64,000 bases of DNA, taken from JAWWPY01 sp964412845 (GTDB lineage Bacteria; Actinomycetota; Actinomycetes; Streptosporangiales; Streptosporangiaceae). Each line of letters opens with the position of its first letter. Within the stretch, counting starts at the first letter, position 1. The stretch lies in the NCBI GenBank assembly GCA_964412845.1, contig CAYPQM010000007.1, positions 7,263-71,262 on the forward strand, given 5' to 3'. Shown here one piece after another: positions 1-8,728 of the stretch. The notes under the pieces were generated by a model that was not told the origin of the DNA, searched no databases, and saw nothing but the letters and a program-made list of their open reading frames with translations. Position numbers and translations under genes: made by a program.

Positions 1-1116
1 ACCCTCGTCCCCGCGGAGCGCGGCCGCCGGCCCTGCCTTCCCCCGCCGGCCACGCCCGTGCCTGAGCTGGCCAGCTCGGCCGCGGCGCGGGCCTGGCTGG
101 ACGCGGAGCGGCCCATTCTGCTGACCATGGCCGCGCATGCCGCGGCGCGCGGCTGGCCCGGCCACGCTACGCGCCTGTCGGCTATCGTCTGCCGCTACCT
201 CGAAACCGGCGGCCACTACACCGACGCCGTCGCGATCCACCGCCACGCCCGGCACGCCGCACGCCGCGCCGGAGACCGGCATGCCGAAGCCCACGCACTG
301 AACAACCTCGGCATCGTCGACGGGCGGCTGGGCCGCTATCCGCAGGCGGCCGGCCATCTCCGGCAGGCGCTGGCGCTGTTCTGCGAGGCTGGTGACCTGT
401 CTGGCGCAGCCCGGGCGCTGAGCAACCTCGGCTCCGGTGACTGGCGGCAAGGCCGTTATCAGCGGGCCACGGCCCACCACCGGCAGGCGCTGGCGCTGTT
501 CCGCGCGGCCGGTGACCGGCTGGGCGAAGCGCGGGCGCTGAACGGCCTGGGCCTGGTCGACTGGCGGCAGGGCAGCTACCCGCAGGCCGGAAGGAACTTC
601 CAGCGGGCTTTTGCCCTGTACCGGGAACTTGGCGACCGGTCCAACGAAGCCCACGCGCTCGCCAACCTCGGCAGCGTCGATTGGCGGCAGGGTCGGTACC
701 AGCAGGCCGCCGGGCACCTCAGCCAGGCGCTGGCGCTGTTCCGCGAGATCGGCGACCGTACCGGTGCCGCCACAGCGCTGACCGATCTCGGCACCGTCGC
801 CTGCCACCAGGGCCATTACCAGGCGGCGGCCCGGCACCATCGGCAGGCGCTGGCCCTGTTCCGCGAGATCGGCGAGCGGACGGGCGAGGCCGAGGCGCTG
901 AACGGTCTCGGTGAGGTCCTGCTCGCGACCGGTGAGCCCGGTCAGGCCCAGGCCCAGTACGCGGCCGCTGCCGTCGTCGCGAGCCAGATCGGTGACCCGC
1001 ACGAGCAGGCCCGCGCGCACGACGGCCTCGCCCGCAGCCAGCGGGCCGCCGCGCTGTGCCTCAGCCCAGCAGGTGGCGTACCTCCCGGGCGATCTGCAGG
1101 TCTTCCCGCGCGGTGA
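1..1116 (+). CDS. TPR-repeat C-terminal part of an NB-ARC/AfsR-like regulator (5' truncated by window edge)
   Basis: The frame is open from base 1, so the true start lies upstream; a GTG at 58 is only the first in-window start codon. The segment opens with a linker (ARAWLDAERP) typical of the region after the NB-ARC ATPase in actinobacterial AfsR/SARP-like or NB-ARC-TPR proteins. Six to seven 40-residue TPR units follow, with the recurring pattern ALxNLGxVDWRQGRYxQA then QALALFREIGDR; the DNA has a matching 120-bp periodicity. TPRs of this class bind protein or peptide partners. The last about 19 codons run antisense to the 3' end of ackA, giving a 56-bp convergent overlap. The regulatory target cannot be read from the sequence. 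Confidence 0.85.
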   Translation, partial: TLVPAERGRRPCLPPPATPVPELASSAAARAWLDAERPILLTMAAHAAARGWPGHATRLSAIVCRYLETGGHYTDAVAIHRHARHAARRAGDRHAEAHALNNLGIVDGRLGRYPQAAGHLRQALALFCEAGDLSGAARALSNLGSGDWRQGRYQRATAHHRQALALFRAAGDRLGEARALNGLGLVDWRQGSYPQAGRNFQRAFALYRELGDRSNEAHALANLGSVDWRQGRYQQAAGHLSQALALFREIGDRTGAATALTDLGTVACHQGHYQAAARHHRQALALFREIGERTGEAEALNGLGEVLLATGEPGQAQAQYAAAAVVASQIGDPHEQARAHDGLARSQRAAALCLSPAGGVPPGRSAGLPAR

Positions 1117-2152
1117 TCACCATGGTGCGCACCGTCGCTCCGGCGGCGCTGATGTCCCCGTCATCCAGCACGGTATCGTTGCGGCCGGTGTCGATGGCAA
1201 TACCGAGGAAAGCCAGCCGCTCGGCGGCACGGCGCCGCACCGCGGCGGAGTGCTCGCCCACACCGCCGGTGAACGCGAGAACATCCACCCCGCCGGCCGC
1301 CGCGCTCATCGCGGCGATCCCGGCGGCCAGCCGGTGGGTGTAGACGCCAATCGCCAGCCGCGCGCCGGTGTCCCCGCGGCCGGCCGCGGCTTCGACCTCG
1401 CGCATGTCGCCGGTACCGGCCAGGGCGGTGAGCCCGGATCGCTGTTCCAGGGCGGTAGCGACCTCGTGCGGCGACAGGTGCTCGTGCTCTTCGAGCCAGA
1501 GCACCAGGCCGGGGTCGACCGTTCCCGACCGGGTCGCCATGACCAGGCCTTCCAGCGGGGTGAAGCCCATGGTGGTGTCCACGCTGCGGCCGTCGAGGAC
1601 CGCGGCGAGCGAGGCCCCGGCGCCAAGGTGGCAGGTGATGATCCGCAGGCCCGCCAGCGGCCGGCCGAGCAGTTGCGCCGCGCGCCGCGAGCAGTAGGCG
1701 TGCGACAGCCCGTGGAAGCCGTAGCGCCGGATCGCGTACCGCTCCCGCCACTCGCGCGGCACCGCGTAGGTGGCGGCGGCGGGCGGGATGGTGGTGTGGA
1801 AGGCCGTGTCGAAGCTGGCCACCGCGGGCACATCGGGCAGGTGCGCCGTCACCGCGTCCAGCCCGGCCAGGGACTTGGGCTGGTGCAGCGGGGCGAGGTC
1901 GGTCAGGTCCTGCAGCTGCTTGCGCACCGCATCGTTGATCAGCGCCGGGCCGGTGAACGTCGTGCCGCCGTGCACGACACGGTGGCCGACCACATCAGGT
2001 GCGGTCCATCCGTGCAGGATCTCGCCGAGGCGGGAAGTATCGAACCCGTCTGTTCCCGCGGGCAGGTCAGCGCGGTGCTCGATGGAGTCGGCGGCGCTGA
2101 GCAGGCGCAGCTTGAGACTGGAGGATCCAGCGTTGACGACCAGTACCCGCAC
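1061..2152 (-). CDS. ackA: Acetate kinase
   Basis: The 363-residue protein has the ASKHA acetate kinase signatures: VNAGSSSLK at the N-terminus, GHRVVHGG, a FDTAFH segment, GFHGLSH, the THLGxG-type phosphate loop (here CHLGAGASLAA), the MGFTPLEGLVMATRSG segment and a C-terminal FTGGVGEHS. It interconverts acetyl phosphate plus ADP with acetate plus ATP in the cytoplasm. It begins 2 nt after the phosphoketolase stop codon, so the two form an operon in which acetyl phosphate from phosphoketolase is cashed in for ATP. The length is slightly shorter than the common 390-400 residues but all motifs are present. Confidence 0.96.
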   Translation of the reverse strand: MRVLVVNAGSSSLKLRLLSAADSIEHRADLPAGTDGFDTSRLGEILHGWTAPDVVGHRVVHGGTTFTGPALINDAVRKQLQDLTDLAPLHQPKSLAGLDAVTAHLPDVPAVASFDTAFHTTIPPAAATYAVPREWRERYAIRRYGFHGLSHAYCSRRAAQLLGRPLAGLRIITCHLGAGASLAAVLDGRSVDTTMGFTPLEGLVMATRSGTVDPGLVLWLEEHEHLSPHEVATALEQRSGLTALAGTGDMREVEAAAGRGDTGARLAIGVYTHRLAAGIAAMSAAAGGVDVLAFTGGVGEHSAAVRRRAAERLAFLGIAIDTGRNDTVLDDGDISAAGATVRTMVITAREDLQIAREVRHLLG

Positions 2153-2154
2153 GG

Positions 2155-4569
2155 TCAGCCCGGTCCCGGCCAGGTCCAGCCGGTGATCGCCGGGTCATCC
2201 TCGCCGTATTCGCGGGTGTAGGCGCGGGCCGCGAGGCGGGCGTCGGACATCTGCTGGCGTAGGGTGGCCGCGCGGGAGCCCAGGAACGGCACCCGGTCGA
2301 TGACGTCCATGACGAGGTGGAACCGGTCCAGGTCGTTGAGCATGACCATGTCGAACGGGGTGGTCGTGGTGCCCTCCTCCTTATACCCGCGCACGTGCAG
2401 GTTGTGGTGATTGGTGCGCCGGTAGGTGAGCCGATGGATCAGCGACGGGTAGCCGTGGTAGGCGAAGATGACCGGCTTGTCGACAGTGAACAGCGCGTCG
2501 AAGTCAGGGTCGGACAGCCCGTGCGGGTGCTCGGTCGCGGGTTCCAGGCGCATGATGTCCACCACGTTGATGACCCGGACCTTCAGGTCAGGCAGGTGGG
2601 TGCGCAGCAGGTCGGCGGCGGCCAGGGTCTCCAGGGTGGGGGTGTCGCCGGCGCAGGCCAGCACGACGTCGGGCTCGCCGTCGGTGCTGCTCGCCCACGG
2701 CCAGATGCCGAGCCCGCGGGTGCAGTGCGCGATCGCCTGCTCCATGTCCAGGTAATTCAGCGCCGGCTGCTTGGCGGCCACGATGACGTTGACGTAGTTG
2801 CGGCTGCGCAGGCAGTGATCGGCCACCGACAGCAGGGTGTTGCTGTCCGGCGGCAGGTACACCCGGACGATCTCGGCCTTCTTGTTGATGACGTGGTCGA
2901 TGAAGCCCGGGTCCTGGTGGGAGAAGCCGTTGTGGTCCTGGCGCCAGACGAGCGAGGACAGCACGTAGTTGAGTGAGGCGATCGGTGCCCGCCACGGGAT
3001 GTCGCGCGTCACCTTGAGCCACTTCGCGTGCTGGTTGAACATCGAGTCGATGATGTGGATGAACGCCTCGTAACAGTTGAACAGGCCGTGCCGCCCGGTC
3101 AGCAGGTAGCCCTCCAGCCAGCCCTGGCACAGATGCTCGGACAGCACCTCCATGACCCGGCCATTCGGGGCGAGGTGATCATCGCCGGGCAGGCCGATCG
3201 CGTCCCAGGCCCGGTCGGTCACCTCGAACACGGCGCCGAGCCGGTTGGACGCGGTCTCGTCCGGGCCCATCAGCCGGAACCGGTCCGGGTTGCGGCTGAT
3301 GATGTCGCGCAGAAACGTGCCCAGCACCCGGGTGGCTTCGCTGAACTCGGCGCCGGGACGCTCCACGGGCACGGCGTAGTCGCGGAAGTCCGGCATGGCG
3401 AGGTCACGCAGCAGCCGCCCGCCGTTGGCGTGCGGGCTGGCGCTCATCCGCTGATGCCCCTGCGGCGCGAGCGCCTGGAGTTCCGGGATCAGGTGCCCGG
3501 CCTGGTCAAACAGTTCCTCGGGCCGGTAGCTGCGCATCCACTGCTCGAGCTGCTCGCGGTGCTTGGCGTTGGTGCGGGTCTCGGCCAGCGGGACCTGGTG
3601 GGCGCGCCAGGTGCCCTCGACCGGGAGGCCGTCGACCACCTTCGGGCCGGTCCAGCCCTTCGGGGTGCGCAGCACGATCATCGGCCAGGTGGGCCGGGCC
3701 GGGCGTGCACCGGCGCCCGGCCGCAGCGAGCTCGCGGGGTCGCGGGCCTCATGCTGGATGGCGGCGATGGTGTCCAGGACCTGATCGAGCGTGGCCGCGA
3801 GTTCCTGGTGGACCGCCGCGGGGTCGTCGCCGACCACGAAATGCGGCTCGTAGCCGTAGCCGCGCATCAGCGCGATCAGCTCATCGTCAGGGATGCGGGC
3901 CAGCACCGTCGGGTTGGCGATCTTGTACCCGTTGAGGTGCAGCACCGGCAGCACCGCGCCGTCGGTCGCCGGGTTGAGGAACTTGTTCGAGTGCCAGCTC
4001 GCCGCCAGCGGGCCGGTCTCCGCTTCCCCATCGCCCACCACGCACAGCACCAGCAGATCCGGGTTGTCGAACGCGGCGCCGTAGGCGTGCACCAGGGCGT
4101 AGCCGAGCTCGCCGCCCTCGTGGATCGATCCGGGTGTCTCGGGGGCCACGTGGCTGGGGATGCCGCCGGGGAAGGAGAACTGCCGGAACAGGGCCCGCAT
4201 CCCGTCCTCGTCCTGGCCGATCGAGGAGTACACCTCGCTGTAGGTGCCTTCCAGGTACGCGTTGGCCACCAGCCCCGGGCCGCCGTGGCCCGGGCCGGTC
4301 ACGTACAGCGCGCTGAGGCCACGTTCCCTGATGACCCGGTTCATGTGCGCGTACAGCAGGTTCAGGCCGGGTGTCGTGCCCCAGTGCCCGAGCAGCCGTG
4401 GCTTGACGTGCTCGGCCCGCAGCGGTTCCCGCAGCAGAGGGTTGTCCAGCAGGTAGATCTGGCCGACGGACAGGTAGTTCGCCGCCCGCCAGTAGGCGTC
4501 GATCAGGTCCATGTCTGGCTGGCCAGGGGTCCGGGTCGGTACCGGATCAGTGCGTGTCACACCATGCAT
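2155..4569 (-). CDS. xfp: Xylulose-5-phosphate/fructose-6-phosphate phosphoketolase
   Basis: The 804-residue length is typical of Xfp. It carries GHGGPGLVANAYLEG, the TPP-binding GDGEAETGPLA...N region and the C-terminal HGYPSLIHRLTYRR and VRGYKEEGTTTTPFDM blocks characteristic of phosphoketolases. The enzyme cleaves Xu5P (or F6P) with phosphate to acetyl phosphate plus G3P (or E4P), using thiamine diphosphate. The start at 4569 has a GGAAGG sequence upstream; an internal Met20 (MDLIDAYW) is an alternative start. ackA follows directly. Upstream lies a 136-bp gap with a 15-bp triple repeat. Confidence 0.97.
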   Translation of the reverse strand: MHGVTRTDPVPTRTPGQPDMDLIDAYWRAANYLSVGQIYLLDNPLLREPLRAEHVKPRLLGHWGTTPGLNLLYAHMNRVIRERGLSALYVTGPGHGGPGLVANAYLEGTYSEVYSSIGQDEDGMRALFRQFSFPGGIPSHVAPETPGSIHEGGELGYALVHAYGAAFDNPDLLVLCVVGDGEAETGPLAASWHSNKFLNPATDGAVLPVLHLNGYKIANPTVLARIPDDELIALMRGYGYEPHFVVGDDPAAVHQELAATLDQVLDTIAAIQHEARDPASSLRPGAGARPARPTWPMIVLRTPKGWTGPKVVDGLPVEGTWRAHQVPLAETRTNAKHREQLEQWMRSYRPEELFDQAGHLIPELQALAPQGHQRMSASPHANGGRLLRDLAMPDFRDYAVPVERPGAEFSEATRVLGTFLRDIISRNPDRFRLMGPDETASNRLGAVFEVTDRAWDAIGLPGDDHLAPNGRVMEVLSEHLCQGWLEGYLLTGRHGLFNCYEAFIHIIDSMFNQHAKWLKVTRDIPWRAPIASLNYVLSSLVWRQDHNGFSHQDPGFIDHVINKKAEIVRVYLPPDSNTLLSVADHCLRSRNYVNVIVAAKQPALNYLDMEQAIAHCTRGLGIWPWASSTDGEPDVVLACAGDTPTLETLAAADLLRTHLPDLKVRVINVVDIMRLEPATEHPHGLSDPDFDALFTVDKPVIFAYHGYPSLIHRLTYRRTNHHNLHVRGYKEEGTTTTPFDMVMLNDLDRFHLVMDVIDRVPFLGSRAATLRQQMSDARLAARAYTREYGEDDPAITGWTWPGPG

Positions 4570-4640
4570 CCTTCCGCTCGTACTCGAACCTGGTACATCG
4601 AGGGTCTCGGCACAACCACCGCGAAGTGAACGGCGCGTAT

Positions 4641-4685
4641 CCCGCCCGCCGGGATCCCGCCCGCCGGGATCCCGTCCGCCGGGCA
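4641..4685. repeat. Three tandem 15-bp units containing CGGGATCCCG palindromes
   Basis: The unit CCCGCCCGCCGGGAT occurs at 4641-4655 and 4656-4670, with a diverged third unit at 4671-4685. The junctions create two perfect 10-bp palindromes CGGGATCCCG at 4650-4659 and 4665-4674, exactly 15 bp apart. They lie between the mgtA stop codon and the xfp start, that is, in the probable xfp-ackA promoter or leader region. An operator array or simple slippage are both possible. Confidence 0.8.
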
Positions 4686-4705
4686 GCGACTGGGTGCGCC
4701 GGGTA

Positions 4706-7399
4706 TCACCGCTGTGCTGTCGGCGGGCCCGGCTGGCCCGCAGCGGTGCTGAAGTAGGCGGCCCGGCGGCGGAGGTGGCGGATTCCGGTGTACCGCCGGG
4801 TGCTCACCGATGGGGTGGCCGCCGCGCCGTAGAAGATCCGCTTGCCGATCTCGATCAGGGCGAGGTAGCCGGCCACCATGGCCGCCAGCGCGGCGTAGAA
4901 CGCGGCTGGCAACGGCTGGAAGCCGAGAGTGCCGGCCAGTGGCGTGGCCGGAAGCACCGCGCCCACGGCGACGACGCCGGCGGCGGCCAGGACCAGCGGC
5001 AGGCTGGGATGGCTGCGGAAGAACGGGATGCGGCGGGTGCGGATCGCGAAGATAACCAGGGTCTGGGTGGCCAGGGACTCAACGAACCAGCCGGAGCGGA
5101 ACTCCGCCGGGCCGGAGTGGAAGACCCACAGCATGACGCCGAAGGTCATGAAGTCGAACACGGAGCTCAGCGGCCCGAAAAAGATCATGAAGCGGCGGAT
5201 GAACCCGATGTCCCAGTGCGAGGGGCGGCGCAGCTGCTCCTCGTCCGCGTTGTCGGTGGGGATGGCCAGCTGGCTGCTGTCGTAGAGCAGGTTGTTCAGC
5301 AGGATCTGGGACGGCAGCATGGGCAGGAACTTCAGGAACAGCGACGCGCCGGCGGCGGAGAACATGTTGCCGAAGTTGCTGGACGTGCCCATCAGCACGT
5401 ACTTGATCGTGTTGGCGAAGATCCGCCGTCCTTCGGCGACACCGTCGGCCAGCACGTCCAGGTCCTTTTCCAGCAGGATCACGTCGGCTGCGTCTTTCGC
5501 GACGTCCGTGGCTGAGTCAACGGAGATGCCCACATCGGCCGCATGCAGGGCAAGGGCGTCGTTGACCCCGTCGCCGAGGAACGCCACACCGCCGCCGCTG
5601 CGCCGCTGGGCACGCACGATACGCGCTTTGTCCTGGGGGCTCACCCGGGCGAACACCGTCGTGGCGACGATCGCCGCGGAAAGCGCGGAGTCGTCCATTC
5701 CGTCCAGGTCGGCGCCGGTAAGCGCGCCGCCCGCGGCCAGCCCCAGGTCGCGGCAGACCTTGACCGCGACGGCCGCATTGTCGCCGGTGACGACCTTGAC
5801 CGCGATACCGAGGTCGGCCAGCCGGTGCAGCGCGCCGGCCGCGTCCTGCTTGGGCGGGTCGAGGAACACCAGCAGCCCCACCAGGTGCATGTCCCGTTCA
5901 TCCTGCGCGGTCGGCCCGGCCGGGCTCGACGGCGCGGCTGAGCTGGGCGGGCCGGCTGGGCCCGGCATAGGACGGACAGCCACCGCGACCACCCGGTTGC
6001 CGGCCGCGAATTCCGCCGTCAGCGCGTCCCGGGCGCTCGCCGGCACGTCCACGCACCGGTCCAGGACCGTCTCCGGTGCCCCCTTGGTGATCATGGTCAG
6101 CTGGCCCGACGGGTCACGAACCAGGACTGAGACCATGCGGCGCTCGTGGTCGAACGGCAGCACCCCCAGCCGCGTGTAGCCCACCAGTGCGGCCCGCTCG
6201 CCCGCCGCGGCCGGGGATTCCCACAGCGCCTGGTCGAGTGGGTTCCCGCCCACGGCGTGCCCGTCGGCGGCCGTGTTCTCAGTGCACAAGAGTCCCCACC
6301 GCAGCACCGCGCCCGGGCTGGCGTCACCAGCCGGCACGGCGCGCGTGTAGTCGATCCGGCCTTGGGTCAGGGTGCCGGTCTTGTCGGTGAACAGCACGTC
6401 GACGTCGCCCAGGTCCTCGATGCAGACCAGCCGCTTGACCAGCACCTTGCGGTGGCTCATCCGGCGCGACCCGGCGGCCAGGCTGCTGGACACCACGGCG
6501 GGCAGCAATTGCGGGGTGATCCCGACCGCGATCGCCAGCGAGAACAGCAGCGCGTCGATGACCGGCTTGTGCAGCAGCACGTTGATCACGAAGATCGACG
6601 TGGTCAGCGTGCCCGCGACATACACCAGCAGCATGGAGAATTTCCGCAGCCCGACCTGGAACTCGGTGTCCAGGGGATGCGTGCTGAGCCCGGCGGCAAT
6701 GCTGCCGAACTCGGTGCGGGCTCCGGTCGCCACCACGACGCCGCGGGCGCGGCCGGCGTTCACCACGGTGCCCATCAGCGCGCACCCGGACAATTCGGCC
6801 AGGGCTGTGCCGGCCGGCACGACCAGGGTGCCCTTGTCGACCGGCAGCGACTCGCCGGTCAGCACCGACTCATCGCATTCCAGCCCGGTGACATCGAGCA
6901 GCCGGATATCGGCCGGGACGATGTCACCGAGCCGCAGTTCGACCAGGTCGCCAGGGACCAGGGTGGTCACGTCCACCGTGGCCGGTGTGCCGTCGCGGAT
7001 GACCACCGTCTGGTGGTGGATCTGGGAGTGCAGTGCCTCGGCGGCCTTCTCGGCCCGGTACTCGTTGACGACACCGAGCCCGACCGACAGGCCGATAATC
7101 ACGCCGATGATCACGGCGTCGCTGCGCTCACCGACGAAATAGGACGCGACCGCCGCGGTCATCAGCAACGCGAGCAGGGGTGAGCGCATCTGGTGCCAGA
7201 TCACCAGCAGCAGACGGGCCTTGTGCGAGGACACCGCATTCGGCCCATACCGGGCCTGCCGCTCCGCGACCTGCCCGGCGGACAAGCCCCCGTCGACGGT
7301 CACCTGAAGCTCGCGCAGCACGTCCGCCCCGGCCATCGTGGCAGCCGACGCCATCGCGATCTCCGACCCGGCCGCCTCCGCCGGGGCGGTGACAGTCAC
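4706..7399 (-). CDS. mgtA: Magnesium-translocating P-type ATPase (MgtA/MgtB type)
   Basis: The 897-residue P3B-type ATPase has an N-terminal cation ATPase domain, an actuator motif around TGESLPVDKG, the phosphorylation motif DKTGTLT (Asp339), a KGAPETVL nucleotide-binding motif and the hinge GDGVNDALALHAADVGISV. The block LPSQILLNNLLYDSSQLAIPTDN is diagnostic for Mg2+ importers of the MgtA family. It hydrolyses ATP to bring Mg2+ across the cytoplasmic membrane. A low-complexity Pro/Ala/Ser insert lies in the nucleotide domain near residues 485-500. It is divergent from the ogt gene at 7631. No leader riboswitch was recognised. Confidence 0.93.
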   Translation of the reverse strand: MTVTAPAEAAGSEIAMASAATMAGADVLRELQVTVDGGLSAGQVAERQARYGPNAVSSHKARLLLVIWHQMRSPLLALLMTAAVASYFVGERSDAVIIGVIIGLSVGLGVVNEYRAEKAAEALHSQIHHQTVVIRDGTPATVDVTTLVPGDLVELRLGDIVPADIRLLDVTGLECDESVLTGESLPVDKGTLVVPAGTALAELSGCALMGTVVNAGRARGVVVATGARTEFGSIAAGLSTHPLDTEFQVGLRKFSMLLVYVAGTLTTSIFVINVLLHKPVIDALLFSLAIAVGITPQLLPAVVSSSLAAGSRRMSHRKVLVKRLVCIEDLGDVDVLFTDKTGTLTQGRIDYTRAVPAGDASPGAVLRWGLLCTENTAADGHAVGGNPLDQALWESPAAAGERAALVGYTRLGVLPFDHERRMVSVLVRDPSGQLTMITKGAPETVLDRCVDVPASARDALTAEFAAGNRVVAVAVRPMPGPAGPPSSAAPSSPAGPTAQDERDMHLVGLLVFLDPPKQDAAGALHRLADLGIAVKVVTGDNAAVAVKVCRDLGLAAGGALTGADLDGMDDSALSAAIVATTVFARVSPQDKARIVRAQRRSGGGVAFLGDGVNDALALHAADVGISVDSATDVAKDAADVILLEKDLDVLADGVAEGRRIFANTIKYVLMGTSSNFGNMFSAAGASLFLKFLPMLPSQILLNNLLYDSSQLAIPTDNADEEQLRRPSHWDIGFIRRFMIFFGPLSSVFDFMTFGVMLWVFHSGPAEFRSGWFVESLATQTLVIFAIRTRRIPFFRSHPSLPLVLAAAGVVAVGAVLPATPLAGTLGFQPLPAAFYAALAAMVAGYLALIEIGKRIFYGAAATPSVSTRRYTGIRHLRRRAAYFSTAAGQPGPPTAQR

Positions 7400-7630
7400 G
7401 GCCGCCTACCAGCGAACGCACCGACGGCGGTGCTCATCGCCCCGCATCGCCGGCTCCGCCACGCATCATGCACCCTCCCCGAGAGAGCAGCCCAGGGTCT
7501 AGGGGACGACGATCCTCACTATAGTGGCCCGCGCGATTTCGCCGGCCCGGGCCGCCCGGGGGCCGGGCTCACGTTCGGCCGACCCTGGCCGTCTGCCAGT
7601 CGACACATAACACGTGACCTGGAGATCGCG

Positions 7631-8191
7631 ATGCCCGCCATCAGCACGACCACGAGCACGACCACGAGCACGACCGTCAGCAGGGCCGTCAGCAGGGCCG
7701 TCAACACGACCGTCGACTCACCCATCGGCGCGCTCACCCTCGTCGCCGAGGACGGCAGGCTGACCGGGTTGTACTTCCCGCACCACTGGTACCGGCCGGA
7801 TGCCGCCGCCTTCGGCCGGCCCAGCGAGGCGGGGTTCGACGAGGCCCGGCGCCAGCTCGGCGAGTACTTCAGCGGCCGCCGGGAGCACTTCGACCTGCCG
7901 CTCGACGCCCGCGGTGACGAGTTCCAGCGCAGCGTCTGGGACAGGATCGCCCGCATCCCCTACGGTCAGACGGTCAGCTATGGCGAACTGGCCCGCGAAC
8001 TGGGCCGCCAGGTACTGGCCAAGGATGTCGGCGCCGCTGCCGGGCGCAACCCGCTGTCCGTGATCGTGCCCTGCCACCGCGTCGTCGGCCAGGACGGCAG
8101 GCTCACCGGATACGCGGGCGGGCTGGCGCGCAAGAGGTTCCTCCTCGACCTGGAGGAGCCGGCCGAGCGCAGGTCGGCGAAACTCTTCTGA
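7631..8191 (+). CDS. ogt: Methylated-DNA--protein-cysteine S-methyltransferase (first copy)
   Basis: The start ATG at 7631 has GGAG six bases upstream; longer readings of the frame run into the divergent mgtA leader. The 186-residue protein begins with a Thr/Ser-Val low-complexity stretch (STTTSTTTSTTVSRAVSRAV), then the AGT N-domain (SPIGALTLVAEDGRLTGLYF) and the catalytic domain. The latter has the helix-turn-helix arginine-finger region IPYGQTVSYGELA and active-site VPCHRVVG (Cys148), followed by LTGYAGGLARKRFLLDLE. It irreversibly removes O6-alkyl groups from guanine in DNA. It lies 42 bp ahead of a sigma-factor gene and a second methyltransferase. Confidence 0.95.
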   Translation: MPAISTTTSTTTSTTVSRAVSRAVNTTVDSPIGALTLVAEDGRLTGLYFPHHWYRPDAAAFGRPSEAGFDEARRQLGEYFSGRREHFDLPLDARGDEFQRSVWDRIARIPYGQTVSYGELARELGRQVLAKDVGAAAGRNPLSVIVPCHRVVGQDGRLTGYAGGLARKRFLLDLEEPAERRSAKLF

Positions 8192-8233
8192 CCAGCTAGC
8201 TCACGTTTCACCGACCGGGAGCGTCTACCGCAG

Positions 8234-8728
8234 GTGACAGGGAAACAGCCATTCGAGACGGTCGTCGCCCGCCATGGGCCGACCGTCCTGCGCGTGTGCC
8301 GGGCGGTTCTCGGGCCGCGCGACGCCGACGACGCGTGGTCCGAGACGTTCCTGGCCGCCCTCAAGGCCTATCCGGACCTTCCCGGCGACGCGAACGTCGA
8401 GGCGTGGCTGGTGACGATCGCGCACCGCAAGGCGATCGACGTCACCCGCGCGGCCGCGCGCCGCGCGGTCCCGGTCGCCGACGTTCCGGACCATCCCGCC
8501 CGGCAGCGGGCCGACGAGCGGGACCTCGACCTCAGCGCGGCCCTGGTGGCCCTGCCGCGCAAGCAACGGGAAGCGGTCGCCTATCACTACCTGGGCGGCC
8601 TGCCCTACGCCGGGGTGGCCGCCGTCATCGGCGGCAGCGCCGACGCCGCGCGCCGGGCGGCCGCCGACGGCATCGCCGCGCTGCGGAAAACCTACCCGGC
8701 CGCCGCAGACCCAGAAGGAGAAGGCTGA
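8234..8728 (+). CDS. Small ECF-like RNA polymerase sigma factor
   Basis: The 164-residue protein has a sigma-70 region 2 (VLRVCRAVLGPRDADDAWSETFLAAL, read in shorter blocks, then AWLVTIAHRKAIDVTR) and a region 4 (LPRKQREAVAYHYLGGLPY with the helix-turn-helix after it). It starts at GTG 8234 and its TGA overlaps the ATG of the next gene, a second MGMT, so the two are translationally coupled. This implies that the sigma factor and the repair protein are made together, plausibly to turn on an alkylation-stress response. No anti-sigma factor is adjacent. Confidence 0.88.
   Translation: MTGKQPFETVVARHGPTVLRVCRAVLGPRDADDAWSETFLAALKAYPDLPGDANVEAWLVTIAHRKAIDVTRAAARRAVPVADVPDHPARQRADERDLDLSAALVALPRKQREAVAYHYLGGLPYAGVAAVIGGSADAARRAAADGIAALRKTYPAAADPEGEG

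Noticed and set aside
911..2221. Long plus-strand frame opposite ackA
   Set aside because: Antisense shadow in high-GC DNA; the minus strand encodes clear acetate kinase motifs.
3028..4629. 533-codon plus-strand frame opposite phosphoketolase
   Set aside because: No family features; the opposite strand has an intact, full-length Xfp.
7400..7630. Mg2+-sensing riboswitch upstream of mgtA
   Set aside because: No M-box-like conserved pattern or leader peptide could be recognised by eye in the 231-bp gap.
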